Shown here: positions 1-10,078 of the stretch, piece by piece
Position numbering within the stretch: position 1 is the first letter of the stretch
Layout: each line of letters opens with the position of its first letter
NCBI GenBank assembly: GCA_951640165.1
Contig: OX621248.1
Span: 1,240,001 to 1,304,000 of the forward strand
Length of the DNA stretch: 64,000 nucleotides
DNA from: Pseudoips prasinana
Lineage: Eukaryota; Arthropoda; Insecta; Lepidoptera; Nolidae
Direction: 5' to 3'
The notes under the pieces: generated by a model
Databases searched by the model: none
Told to the model about the DNA's origin: nothing
What the model saw: the letters and a program-made list of their open reading frames with translations, nothing else
Made by a program: the position numbers and the translations under genes

Positions 1-162
1 GATGACTTCATAAGTCAGCCATTTTGAATTAACTCAACATTCGAGTACTGAGTAATAAAAATATGGACATTGCTTTACTAATTAAACTTTCCGTGTGGTT
101 CACGTAACTGCGTGAAAAAAGCTTATTTGCTACGATAAATTCATTACAAAATGTATTTATAA
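1..162. other. AT-rich sequence, nothing recognised
   Basis: No open frame, repeat or structured element is recognised before the simple-repeat tail of the jockey-like LINE that begins at about 163. Confidence 0.5.
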
Positions 163-1491
163 TCTTCTTCTTCTTAGCGTGTCGATGCCAATCTAGATTG
201 AGTCTTCCCAGAACTCAGCTACGAGTTTAGAGTTGTCAGTAGCGTCCATTAGTTCCTGTAACGTGCAGGTGTTAGGGCACGCAGGACATGCGATCAAGTG
301 TCCCATGGTTTGGGGGGTAGCACCGCACCTGCATCCTAGGCTATCCCCGTCCATAAATCTCCACCTGTACAGGTTTTCCTTACTTCGACCAACCTGAGTC
401 CGGAGCCTGTTCAGGGACTTCCAGGTTGGCCACGGAATATTGTGTCCAGGTGGAAGATTTTCAGCCGGAGGAACAAATGGGATGGGTAAGGAAGCACTTT
501 CTCGCCATATCTTTAGCCTCTCACGACTCCGTTCGCCAATAAGTGGGTGGACACACCTTAAAAAACTTTTGCGGCTTTTCAGCCTATGAGGCACAAGGTT
601 ACTGCCATGCATAGGGTGACGTGTGTCGTTGTCCATTGTGGCTCTTTCATTGCAGCTTGCCACCGTTCTACGAACTTCTGGTGGCGCTATTCCTGCCAGT
701 GGATACAACATTTGCACCGGGGTCGGTTTGAGGCAACCAGTGATTATCCGGCATGTTTCATTCAAAGCTGTATCCACCAGCTTTGCATGTGCTGAGCGAC
801 TCCATACTGGGCACGCAAATTCGCCACAGGAAAAACATAGCGCCAGCCCAGAAGTTCGCACAACGTCAGGCGAAGCACCCCACTTAGAGGATACAAGTCG
901 CCGTAAGAGACTGTTGCGAGAGTGCACCTTCTGCTTGGTATTCTTGCAGTTTTGGCTAAATGTGAGTGATCTGTCCAGAGTAACTCCAAGATATTTTGGG
1001 AAACAGCTGTGCTCGATAGACACCCCGTCCCAAACTATGTCAAGTTTGCGACCCGCCTCTCTATTACGCAGGTGAAATAAGCAAGAATGGGTTTTGCTCG
1101 GATTGGGTTTAAGAGAGTTAGCGCGGTAGTAAGTGGCTAAGTCCTTAAGAGCGTCCGTCAAATAAACCTCAATCTTCTCAAATGTGGTGGCTTGGGTGGT
1201 GAGTGCCAAGTCATCCGCGTATAGGAAACGAGACGTGTTTGGGCTGGATGGTTGGTCGTTGGTGTATATGTTAAAGAGTAGCGGTGCTAGGACGCTCCCC
1301 TGGGGAAGGCCATTTTTTTGCGCTCTCCAACGACTTTTTTCTGTGATAAGATGAACCCGAAATCGGCGGTTGTGGAGAAGTTCCCTGTATTTATAATTAA
1401 TTGGAATAATTAAAATGTCAATAAATTGTTTCGGAGAATGGCATTGAAGCGCATGAAGCGAATTGTATCCGAAAATTATGTAGTACACCAA
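163..1491 (-). pseudogene. 5'-truncated jockey-like LINE reverse transcriptase (C-terminal part)
   Basis: An open frame (stop at 193) encodes the palm and C-terminal part of a non-LTR reverse transcriptase. From the N end: residues 36-50 resemble the segment before the palm, LPQGS lies at 62-66, the catalytic FLYADD motif at 89-94, and a KYLGV-type thumb motif follows. The C-terminus has a cysteine/histidine cluster (CRCG...H...C..C) typical of this LINE group. The endonuclease, the fingers and any ORF1 are missing, and residues before about 35 are probably flanking sequence, so this is a truncated dead copy. The 3' end at 163-176 is a short (CTT)n run, i.e. (AAG)n on the element strand. A related 3' fragment lies at 34489-34665. 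Assignment to the jockey superfamily is by motif recollection; the exact clade is unsure. Confidence 0.85.
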
Positions 1492-1514
1492 AACAAACTG
1501 TACTATTTTTGTAA

Positions 1515-1670
1515 TGATTCGGGACTAGTCCCTCCTTCTTACCCACCACTGCAACTCCTGTAAGCCAGGACCAACAGTGGCACACAATGAAATGACACTG
1601 AGCGGTGAGGCTCATGCATATCCCGGGGAATCGCTTTAACTGTCTTGGATCAAACAACGAATTTAATCAG
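1515..1670. repeat. Interspersed repeat N, copy 1
   Basis: About 155 bp shares long blocks with 15190-15360: a 'gccaggaccaacagtggcacac' type core, 'atgacactgagcggtgagg', and a 'ggggaatcg...gactgtc.tggatc' end. The class is unknown. It lies directly upstream of the LINE relic's 5' side. Confidence 0.6.
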
Positions 1671-1788
1671 AAAGAAAAAAGGAGGAGTTAGAAAATGAAT
1701 TGTTCTGCACTAGTGTGTATCGCATCATTAAAACCCCTGTAAGCATAACACAGCAGCTGTTTGGCTGACGGCATAGAATATTGCCACC

Positions 1789-2010
1789 CATTCTCATCCC
1801 GTGGGAGGCGTAGAAATCATTCCGAGGGAATATCTACCAGAGGACGGGCAGCAGCGTCTCCCTATGTATTATGACCATCATACTGCGGCCGCTAACCCTT
1901 CCGCCAAGCGTGGAGATTACAGCATATCCTTCCAGATCATGGGCACAACTCCACTGTGAAAATCTTTTGGGGGGGCCTTTGTCCAGCAATGATATCATTC
2001 GGCTGACATG
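1789..2010 (+). repeat. Repeat D, copy 1 (LINE-tail-sharing repeat)
   Basis: Repeat D is about 210 bp. It begins with 'ccatctcatcccgtggg' and carries 'cccgagggaatatctacc', 'agcgtggcgattatggcat' and 'ttgtccagcagtggac'. The last block and the 'ggctgatatgatgatga'-like end are also the 3' end of LINE family T (20838-21250). D may therefore be a non-autonomous element, or a LINE 3' end, using the T machinery. This copy is complete but diverged. Confidence 0.75.
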
Positions 2011-2019
2011 AACACGGCA

Positions 2020-3250
2020 CATAATTATAAGGATATTTATTTTAAGATCATGTTTTTACTATTACCTTGAATATTACATAAGTAATGGGATCAAGCGTTA
2101 CTTAGCGGAAATCCAAGACAAATAGAATACAAAATCAATTTGTAATTAATTCGGCTAGTCAACTTAATTAGCGGAAATAACCCGCTAATTAATTAGATAT
2201 TTATTGTATTATACTATATTTTAATTAAATATCAATTAATAAAAAAGTTTGATTTATATTTAGAATGAAATTCTAAAAAAAAGCTTTCTTTTGATACTCA
2301 ACAGATTTATTATGTTGTCTATGAAAATATTTTACAAATATTTTGTTACACTGTCGTCTATATTTTGGTGGAACTGAATCGTAAATTTGGAATGAATAAT
2401 GAATTTGCGTAAAGTAATTATAACAATTGAATATTAAATAGTTATGAAGGAATATATAAGTGACATAATATTACAATTTTTATTTAGCAATGAGGATTTT
2501 CCGTTTTTCAATATCATCAAATCTTTCTATATCAAAATAGGAAGATATTATGGCAAAAATTTAAAGAAATAATCCTTTAAAGGAAAGGTTTTCCTATATT
2601 AAACCTTTAGAGGAGTTAAGACAAGTTTAAATTAAGTTATATGTTTTGTTTAAAAAATGAGAAATTCCGATTCACTCTCAGGTAACAAATATTAAAGAAT
2701 TTGAGTAACAATAGTCCAAAGACAAATACAAATCGTTCAATCGTTACCTTTTATATTATAACAATAAAAAATACATCAAATTGTTTGGGACTCATTATGC
2801 TTATTCTGATACAAGGACTGCATTTACGTCGTTCTACAAATCGTAGTCTCACGTCAGAAAGTGTTACATTACTTAGTTAGTCAAATAATAAGAAAAGACT
2901 ACGCGTACACACCTTTAATGTATTCCGAAATCGAAATATAAAAAGAAAAAGATAAAATATTACTTTATTAGGCTACTGACTACGCTTCAAAGCTTCATAC
3001 AGAAGTGCATTTTCAGAATTAGGTAGACTTTCATATTTCACTTCATTCATATTTTCTGTGAAAAGGATACATGTTTGAAGAAAATGAATGTATTTTTTCA
3101 TTTTAAAATGGCGGCGTGTAGCGGCGTTTTTAATTACAAGAAACTGTACTTATTAGACTGAATATTGTATAATGTGGTAACTTTATGTGAAAAGTCAGCC
3201 AATCAGCATTTTTAGAACACAAGGATTAGTAAGATGATCATAGGTTTTTT
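2020..3250. other. AT-rich sequence without recognised features
   Basis: About 1.2 kb with many stops in all frames. I recognise no repeat shared with the rest of the window. Confidence 0.5.
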
Positions 3251-3251
3251 T

Positions 3252-3500
3252 TTAATATTTAGGGACATTGTCACACAGATCATCCTAGCCCCAAACTAAG
3301 CAAAGCTTGTGCTATGGGTACCAGGCGACGATATACATACTTATATAGATAGATAAATACTTATATACATAGAAAACATCCATGACTCAGAAACAAATAT
3401 TCGTGCTCATCACACAAATATTTGCCCTTACCGGGATTCGTACCCAGGACCACCAGCTTCGTAGGCAGGAGCACTACCAACTAGGCTAGCGTGACCGTAG
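3252..3500 (-). repeat. SINE B, copy 1
   Basis: tRNA-derived SINE read on the minus strand: a tRNA-like head with pol III A box (TAGCCTAGTTGG) and B box (GGTTCGAATCC type), a body with 'tgtgtgatgagcacgaa' and 'gtatatcgtcgcctggtac', and a tail ending in gtccctaaatatt. The head boundary is disturbed. A short second head fragment in opposite orientation follows at 3501-3526, making a small head-to-head inverted repeat. Confidence 0.85.
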
Positions 3501-3526
3501 CGTGACCGTAGCCTAGTTGGTAGTGC
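3501..3526 (+). repeat. SINE B head fragment, head-to-head with copy 1
   Basis: The sequence gtgaccgtagcctagttgg on the plus strand repeats the A-box end of SINE B in inverted orientation to the neighbouring copy. Only about 26 bp remain. Confidence 0.6.
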
Positions 3527-3539
3527 TAGTATATTATTA

Positions 3540-3759
3540 AGGTCTCTGCACACAGCGGGCGCGGCGCGGCGGGACGGGACGGCGACGCGACACTGAGGAG
3601 TTGTAATGTACTAGATACTACGGGCGACGCCACACAGAGCCGTCCCGCTCGACGCGACGCTGTTTGTGGCGTCGCCCGTAATATCTAGTACATTACAACT
3701 CCTCAGTGTCGCGTCGCCGTCCCGTCCCGCCGCGCCGCGCCCGCTGTGTGCAGAGACCT
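3540..3759. mobile_element. PIF/Harbinger-type palindromic MITE, GC-rich
   Basis: A 220-bp foldback element. Its arms of about 95 bp, beginning AGGTCTCTGCACACAGCGG, are near-perfect reverse complements. The centre is short. It is flanked by TTA on both sides (3537-3539 and 3760-3762), the 3-bp target duplication expected of PIF/Harbinger transposons. It is far more GC-rich than its surroundings. No transposase is encoded, so it would need a partner in trans. The superfamily is inferred from the duplication and the CG-rich subterminal repeats. Confidence 0.8.
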
Positions 3760-3777
3760 TTATTATTATACATGAGC

Positions 3778-4012
3778 ATACGCCGGTTAGCATAGCCTTG
3801 CGGTGTGCGCAGGTCGTGGGTTTGATTCCCACCCCGGATAGACATTTGCGTGCACGAACATGTGTGTTCGTCCTGAATATGGGTGTAATTATCTATATAC
3901 GTATATATTTACAAAAGAAAACAATATATGTATGTAAATCAATTATTTCGTTTTCCATAATACGAGTAGCCGTGTGTAAATAATGTCCCAGGATTATTTA
4001 TTATACATGGCG
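3778..4012 (+). repeat. SINE C, copy 1
   Basis: tRNA-derived SINE: B box GGTTTGATTCC in the head, body with 'gtctgtttgtcctgagt...gggtgtaattatctatat', and a tail ending 'gtgaataatgtcccagg' plus (ATT)n. This copy has a deletion in the body and lies only 18 bp from the Harbinger MITE. Confidence 0.8.
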
Positions 4013-4084
4013 TTACTGATGTTAGTGTAAATGATTCTGTCATAGCATGTCTCATGTTATGATACCGGATTTGTATTGTATTTT

Positions 4085-4285
4085 TTTAAAGACAACACAC
4101 ACACTAGGGAATCTAATCCGTGTGTCGCGACAGGTACTTTACAAACATATAATAGACGGACAAAAATTACATCCAGACTCAGAACAACTATTTATGGGTC
4201 ACACAAATAGTTGTTTAGCGCGGGACTTGTACCCTCAACAGGAAGCGGCGAGGCGACTGTCTTAGTCGCTGCGCCACACGTGCCG
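4085..4285 (-). repeat. SINE Q, copy 1
   Basis: Reverse orientation of a tRNA-like SINE. Its head reads GTGTGGCGCAGCGACTAAG and contains a good pol III A box; a body block 'acaactatttgtgtgac' and a tail with 'aacatataatagacgga' follow. Same family as 60874-61058. Confidence 0.7.
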
Positions 4286-4452
4286 ACGTATTTTCACCTA
4301 CGTATGCATTTAAGAGCCATGCTGCTGTTCTTTATCTCATTTAAATAAATGAATGATAGAGCATACAAAGTGTAAATATTTTTTATGCCATCGCTCTCTT
4401 TCTGCCTTTGCCAGTAGTAGATAACGTGGTTATCTATACATATAATAAAATC

Positions 4453-5014
4453 ACAATACACGCCTTTATGAGTAGCCGGCAAATATCAAAGAAGGCTCGA
4501 CTAGCCGTGCACGATGGAGTGTTAGTGCCAACTTTAATGTATGGAAGTGAAAGTTGGGTATGGCAGAAAAAGAATGAAAGTAAAATAAATGCAGTGGAAA
4601 TGAGAGCTCTGAGAAGTATGTGTGGTGTGACTTTGAGAGACAGAATTCGAAATACTGATATAAGAGAGCGTTGTGGTGTGAAAGAGGATGTAGTCACAAA
4701 GATTGAAAAAGGCATGCTGAGATGGTTTGGCCATTTAGAAAGGATGAATGAAAGAAGATTGACAAAAGAAGTATACCTGGCCTGTGTGAAAGGGACAACC
4801 GGAAGGGGAAGACCACGTCGAACATTCTCTGACCAAATTGGAGATGTTCTCAAGAAAGGGCAGGTCAGAAGTACCCTAAACCGGCGAGCATGTATGAAGA
4901 ATGTAATGACAGTGATCGAGGCAAAAGAAGTATGCAAAGATCGTGACAAATGGAAATCCGTTGTCTCTGCCTACCCCTCTGGGAAACAGGCGTGAGTCTA
5001 TGTATGTATGTATG
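4453..5014 (+). pseudogene. RTE-type LINE 3' fragment, copy 1 (inside Helitron)
   Basis: A 562-bp 5'-truncated insertion flanked by a 12-bp target duplication, tataataaaatc, at 4441-4452 and 5015-5026. It encodes only the region after the reverse transcriptase palm: [13 protein letters not shown], then '[14 protein letters not shown]', '[20 protein letters not shown]' and a basic '[12 protein letters not shown]' block, ending SGKQA at 4995. The tail is (TATG)n. An apparent Met start at 4408 lies in flanking Helitron sequence and is an artefact. Not functional alone. Other copies: 14259, 24380, 44969, 58148. Confidence 0.92.
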
Positions 5015-5026
5015 TATAATAAAATC

Positions 5027-5335
5027 GTAGAAAAGTCAAAACTGTACATTGAATATCTTTTTAAAAGGATACTTGGGGCGTGATCTACAATCGATATCGA
5101 ACCCAAAAATATAGTTTGTAGAATTTTTGTCTGTTTGTCTGTATGTCATAATGTCATAATGTATGTCCGGGCTAAACTCAAAAAGTACTGCATGGATTAA
5201 CTTCAAATTGTGCATGAATATTACTAAGAGGTCGGGTCAACATATAGGCTACATATTATCACGCTATCACCTACGGGGGAGGAGCTGTGATAATTTATAA
5301 AATTTAACGCGGGTAAAACCGTGGGGCACAGCTAG
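5027..5335 (+). mobile_element. Helitron body and 3' terminus after the RTE insert
   Basis: The remaining Helitron body has the conserved 'cgggctaaactcaaaaagta' block, 'aagaggtcgggtcaacatat', and the terminal hairpin followed eight bases later by CTAG. It matches 55640-55876 almost throughout, which supports one element interrupted by the RTE copy. Confidence 0.8.
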
Positions 5336-5713
5336 TCAGGTATAAATCTTGAGCACGAGGATAAACCAAGACTAAATATTAGTTAAAGATATTTATTAAG
5401 ATTATTTTGTTTACTCCTATTTACCAATTGTCCATGGGTGGCACGCTGAGCGCGGTTGTTGTTCGTCCGACGTACATTAAAATTATAATCAGTGATTCTT
5501 CGTGCTCAGTTTAGCCATGAATTATTATAATATTGTTTCTTTCCATCCCTGGACACCGTGGACAGGTTCAAGTATTATTTCTGGATCATGATTATTGTAA
5601 GCAATGTTTTGTGATGAGATAATAAATAAATTAAATTAAATTAAAAATTTTCAGCGAAGGTCATACATAAGCAACAAAAACTATTTTTTTATGATTGATG
5701 TTATTATAAATGA
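5336..5713. other. No clear feature; possible LINE end
   Basis: Mostly AT-rich. A weak block near 5550-5640 ('ccatccctggacaccgtggacaggttc' to 'gataataaataaa') looks like the 3' end of an old retroelement, but I cannot assign it. Confidence 0.35.
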
Positions 5714-5882
5714 CTAGCTGTGCCCCGCGGTGTTACCCGCGTTAAATGTTATAAATTTTCTTTGCTATAAACCTCACGGAGCCCGAGACCTTTCCAACGA
5801 ATGCAAAACCGTGGAAATCGGTTCGTGCGTTCTGGAGTTATAGCGTTAGGAAGGAAAACCCGACTTATTTTTATATAGAAGA
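5714..5882 (-). mobile_element. Short non-autonomous Helitron (169 bp), minus strand
   Basis: On the minus strand it starts TCTTCTATATAAAAATAAG and ends with a CGCGG/CCGCG hairpin plus CTAG, between A and T. It is highly similar to 53523-53700. The core 'ccgatttccacggttttgca' is conserved in both. Confidence 0.85.
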
Positions 5883-7010
5883 TTACGTAAAGTAACTAAA
5901 ATAATAAAAAGAAATCTGCTATCAAGACTGTCATACATGGAAAAACGGTATAAAGCGTACAGTAACAGAAATGCTCAACTTGCAATTGTCTGGTTTTTAC
6001 AAAGACATGATATTGTATTTAACTTAAGTCGGCTAGAATTTATAATTCAGAGAGGCTGACAATGTAGCAAATTCAATATTCAAAGCATGTGAAAATGCAA
6101 CTTGATTTAAAAATATTTACATTTTCAATGGGTTTTATCTCTCCACCGACGGTAACAAGTAATTGTTGAAGCCCAAAACTGAACCGAGCTACAAACTAAA
6201 CGACGGCACAAAGCGCCACGGGGAAGCATAAAATGTTCTTTTTTTACGAGAAAAAAGGCCAAAAATGGTTACAATGTTCACCGCAAAAATTCACTCCGTA
6301 AGAATTAACGAATTCCATGCCACGCGAAGCGAGGCTATGAAAATAATGCAAAAAGAACTGAAGTGTTTCAGTAAGTAAGACTGCCTATTAAAAAACATCT
6401 TTATAAGAAAAAATAATTGTACCAAAATGGCCAAGGGCGAGTTGCAATCGCGCACTAAGAGTTTCATTTAATTTTGTAAGTATTTTGTGATTAAGCTACA
6501 AATTTACGGTTCGGGTGTTTCCTTTACTTGTGCAGTACCTAATACATTGTTTCTTGTCAAATTTTATAATTCTACGATAACTAAAGTACCTGAATATATA
6601 GACATCAGGAGAGTCAAAACCTATTTTGACTCCATTGTTGTCAAAATATGCGGTTTAAACGTACCCGTCTAAAATTATATGAATTAAGTAATATTAATAT
6701 CAGCATGCGATATTAATTTAAACTTGATATTCCCATGACATCCTCAGAAAAAGGGTCTTGATACCGAAGTTAATTTATCCTTTTGAGGTACGAAACTCTA
6801 AAAAACGATAGTGCAGTATATTAAGAATATTTTTTATAAAATTTGTTGAATCACATAAATTTATGATTTAAACTTATATGGAGAGGCTTATCTCGAAATT
6901 TGAACTGACATTCAGTTTCTCTGACATGGTCTTTCAGTTTTCATTCTAAATTCGCAGTTCAAACAAAGTAGCCGACATAGTTCTCGAATATTTTATATTT
7001 AAACGATATA
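5883..7010. other. Sequence without recognised features
   Basis: About 1.1 kb with no coding potential or window-internal repeat seen. A 61-codon frame at 6487-6672 has no recognisable motif. Confidence 0.45.
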
Positions 7011-8298
7011 TTAGGTCTTTACCTATGAAATTGCCGTTCTGCAGTACTGGCCATTTCAAATCAAAATAATTTTTGTTTGGCTAAGAATTCTAATTTCAAA
7101 TTAATTTTATTTTAAAAACATGGATTCTTTTTTCCAAAAGTAGTCATTTCTTTATTGATTAGTGTTACATTTTCATCGCATTTCAATTTTTTCGTCATCA
7201 TGGATACGTTAAAAATTCGAGTAATTATGGAATATGAGTACCGTCGTGGCAGCAACGCGGCACAAGCGGCACGCAACATCAACGACGTTTACGGAGCTAA
7301 CACTACAAACCAACGCACCACCTGTTATTGGTTTGCTCGCTTCCGTTCTGGAAATTTCGACCTGAAAAATGAACCTCGCGGTCGTCCGAAGACTTTGGTC
7401 GACAATGACGAATTAAAGGCGGTTGTGGAAGCTGATGATACACAATCTACGGCTGAATTAGCAGCAGCTTTCGACGTTAGCGTCAAAACAATATTGGTCC
7501 ATTTGCGTCAAATTGGCAAGGTAAAAAATGTTTGACAAATGGGTGCCCCACGAACTCAATGATCGCCAGCGCGAAGTACGCGTCGAGACGTGCCTTGCAC
7601 TGCTCAACAGACACACAAATGAAGGAATTTTGAACCGCATTGTTACCTGCGATGAAAAATGGATTCTGTTTGATAACCGCAAGCGCTCAGCAAGTTGGTT
7701 GGATCCTGGTTCAGCACCTAAACAATGCCCTAAACGAAAACTTACCCCTAGAAAAGTGATGGTCACTGTTTGGTGGTCTAGCGCCGGTGTGATTCATCAC
7801 AGCTTCTTACCAAACGGGGTGAGCATTACTGCAGATGTGTACTGTGAAGAACTGAGCACAATGATGGAGAAGCTGGCGCATCTCCAACCAGCATTGGTCA
7901 ATCGCTCGTCTCCGCTGCTCCTGCACGACAACGCGCGACCTCATACTGCACAGCAGACGGTCTCCAAGTTGCAAGAACTGGGGTTGGAAGCTCTCCGTCA
8001 TCCGCCCTACTCACCAGACCTTGCGCCTACAGACTACTACTTTTTCCAGAATTTGGATAACTTCTTGGCGGGAAAAAAATTCAATACCCGAGAGGCAGTA
8101 CAAAATGCCTTTGAAGAATTTGTTGCCTCCCGTCCAGCTGATTTCTTTAAGAAGGGCATCAATAAACTGCCACTGCGATGGCAAAGATGCATTGATTGCA
8201 TGGGTGATTACTTCGATTAATACAAATAAAAAAATTCATGAAAAAAATTCGTTTAAATTTTTTCATACAAAACGGCAATTTCATAGGTAAAGACCTAT
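7011..8298 (+). mobile_element. Mariner transposon copy 1, full length, 1288 bp
   Basis: Inverted terminal repeats of about 28 bp begin TTAGGTCTTTACCTATGAAA at 7011, with the reverse complement ending at 8298. TA target duplications lie at 7009-7010 and 8299-8300. The same length as copy 2 (29158-30445) and very few differences indicate recent activity of the family. Its transposase gene is frameshifted (see 7200-8220). Confidence 0.95.
7200..8220 (+). pseudogene. Mariner transposase, one frameshift
   Basis: A mariner-family transposase of the DD34D type, which would cut and paste the element by binding its terminal repeats. The N part (from MDTLKIRVIMEYEY) has the first helix-turn-helix with the WFARFRSG motif, then GRP. 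Near 7528, after GQ/IGKVK, a one-base difference from copy 2 shifts the frame. The second part begins at the WVPHEL motif and carries the catalytic aspartates in TCDEKW, HDNARPH and SPDLAPTDY. Copy 1 keeps the tryptophan of WFARF that copy 2 has lost. The start is chosen by matching copy 2. Confidence 0.93.
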
Positions 8299-8299
8299 T

Positions 8300-8460
8300 A
8301 TATTATGACCACGAACCAGAAGGTGTAGCGTGGCCAGCCCTCCTACAAGTTTGACTGATGATCTTGTGAGGGATCCTGAAAGTCGCTGGATGCGAGAATT
8401 CTGGAGCGGCCTTTGTCCAACAGTAAAGATTTTTCGGCTGATATGATGATGATCATGATG
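8300..8460 (+). pseudogene. LINE family T 3' end fragment
   Basis: Conceptual translation gives TSLTDDLVRDPESRWMR, matching the extreme C-terminus of an RTE-like endonuclease/reverse-transcriptase LINE. The non-coding tail 'cctttgtccaacagtaaag...cggctgatatgatgatga' follows. It abuts the mariner copy directly. Confidence 0.7.
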
Positions 8461-9245
8461 CAATTTATGTGAGTCAATTAAATGAAAGTTATAAAAACTG
8501 AATAAAATTGTAATTAGCGAAATGTTTTAACGTGTCCACATTAAAGTTGAAATATAAAGTATTCATATTACTCTCGCCGTCGGATGGATGCAAATTCGTT
8601 TGAATTCAGTTATAACTACAGTTTATTCACAATTTTTTTGTTTCTTTAATAAAAGTTGTGTCAGTTTGCGAATTCGGGACGATGAATTTTTTTCATAAGT
8701 TTGAAAAGTCCGCCTTTCATTCTGGAAAATTTTCAGCGCAATAATTTTATCCGATCAAGTTTTTGCCATTTTTGGTTCGAAATGAATTTCGCTCCTGCGA
8801 TCTGTATTACGCAATATTCGTGATTATCGATTTTTAAATTTTACAATAATACAATATATTCCAATCTTGTTCGGTGTGTTTTAAATAAGAGACTATTGCG
8901 TAGGCTTTTTTCCTGCCCAGAAAGAATAACAAGGTTAACCCATACCACTACAATTGTTTTGTTTCTTCTAAGTTCTTTATATTCATTTATAACAATAGTC
9001 CATAATCCAGTGTATCTTTCAATGCAAGGCCAAACAATCTTAAGTTTTAATATTTCCTTCAAGCACTACCTGTTAAACATATTATAAAGCATAATACCGT
9101 TATATTAGTTAACGTTTTAATTAGCATGAGAGCAACTCGTTGTGGCTGTAAGTTGTTGCAGGCAATTTGACTAAATTCCATAAGCTATTTTAGTAGTCTA
9201 GTAGGATGCTTAAACAACTCTGACAGTTAAAGACTACCCACACAA
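8461..9245. other. Sequence without recognised features
   Basis: AT-rich, with no repeat shared elsewhere in the window and no convincing coding frame. Confidence 0.45.
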
Positions 9246-9249
9246 ATAA

Positions 9250-9378
9250 GTCATCATCATATGCCAGCCGAATAACGTCCACAGCTGGACAAAAGATTTA
9301 TTAAATGAAATTGTATTCATCATTTAAAGGGATATACAAAAATCACCACGCTTGACAAACTGGTTGGCAACCGCAGTA
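9250..9378 (-). repeat. LINE T tail and repeat D fragment
   Basis: On the minus strand, 9250-9300 is the T tail ('tgtccagctgtggacgttat...ggct'). Next to it 9322-9378 matches the 'ccaagcgtggcgattatg' block of D. Both are diverged fragments. Confidence 0.6.
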
Positions 9379-9389
9379 TAATAATAATA

Positions 9390-9597
9390 ATATCTCGGGA
9401 CAATGTCACACAGATCATCCTAGCCCCAAACTAAAGCAAAGCTTGTACTAGGGTACCAGGCGACGATATACATACTTATATGATAAATACTTAAATACAT
9501 AGAAAACATCCATGACTCAGAAACAAATATTCGTGCTCATCACACAAATATTTCCACTTACCGGGATTCGAACCCAGGAGCACTACCAATTAGGCTA
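9390..9597 (-). repeat. SINE B, copy 2
   Basis: Tail and body are intact; the head is internally shortened near the B box ('ggattcgaacccaggagcac'). (ATT)n tail at 9383-9390. Confidence 0.8.
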
Positions 9598-9611
9598 CAG
9601 AAATGATAGTC

Positions 9612-9865
9612 CGTTTTTTTTGGTAAGTCAGGGGGAATACCTATTAATGCCACCCGCAAAAATTATCTGCGGGTGGGTATGACAGACTCGCACCGACTAA
9701 ACCTAACCTGCCAATTGCCATGGACTTCTTCAAGCGCCTAATGGGGGGAGCCCTTGGAACGCGGGTTTGCTGCTCCGATGCCCCCCTGCGCCTTGTCCCA
9801 GATGGTCGGGACACGTGCCCTGGGAGGACTCTGGATTGGCCTCCCTTATTGCCGACTCCTGCTAG
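9612..9865. repeat. Interspersed repeat G, copy 1
   Basis: About 250 bp shared with 21283-21455 and 23276-23512. Blocks: 'atgccacccgcaaaa...tctgcgggtgggtatg', 'ctaaacctaacctgcc', 'ggtcgggacacgtgccctggg', 'gactctggattggcctccc'. All copies have the same orientation. Unknown class; no coding frame seen. Confidence 0.75.
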
Positions 9866-9929
9866 TCCGCGGGCTGGTAGATAGGTAGATGCGGGCTGCT
9901 GGTATGATAGTCCTAGTATTCGGAGAGAC

Positions 9930-10015
9930 GTTAATGCCCGTTCTCTGACAGGTATTCCCTCGGGACAATTTCTTTATCTCGACGACCACACGAGATTAAG
10001 TGGCGATATTCCGGT
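9930..10015 (-). repeat. Repeat D fragment
   Basis: Matches the first third of repeat D in reverse ('gatattccctcggg' through 'gagattaagtggcgatattccg'). It ends at the unique sequence before SINE C. Confidence 0.5.
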
Positions 10016-10078
10016 TCCGTCAGCCACGCAGCAAACCAGACAGACATCCAGCCGTCAGACATGAATAGGAATTTGGCG

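Larger units (their letters stand above)
4433..5335 (+). mobile_element. Non-autonomous Helitron split by an RTE insertion
   Basis: The 5' end is A|TCTATACATATAATAAAA and the 3' end is ...CAGCTAG|T. It thus starts with TC, ends with CTAG, and sits between A and T as Helitrons do. Just before the end is a GC hairpin (CGCGGGTAAAACCGTG). Without the RTE insert at 4453-5014 and one copy of its target duplication the element is 329 bp. It carries no Rep/helicase, so it is non-autonomous. A related copy is at 55621-55876 and a 5' fragment at 44637-44790. Confidence 0.85.

Noticed and set aside
4408..4452. Upstream start codon extending the RTE frame
   Set aside because: These codons lie in Helitron sequence before the RTE target duplication.
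4434..4949. Long minus-strand frame of 171 codons
   Set aside because: Antisense shadow of the RTE frame; the same shadow appears at every RTE copy (24319-24831, 58215-58721).
7458..7766. Minus-strand frame in mariner 1
   Set aside because: Antisense shadow of the transposase; repeated at 29690-29947.
9383..9392. (ATT)n runs as CRISPR or regulatory arrays
   Set aside because: They are SINE tails; no CRISPR-like spaced repeats exist in this eukaryotic sequence.
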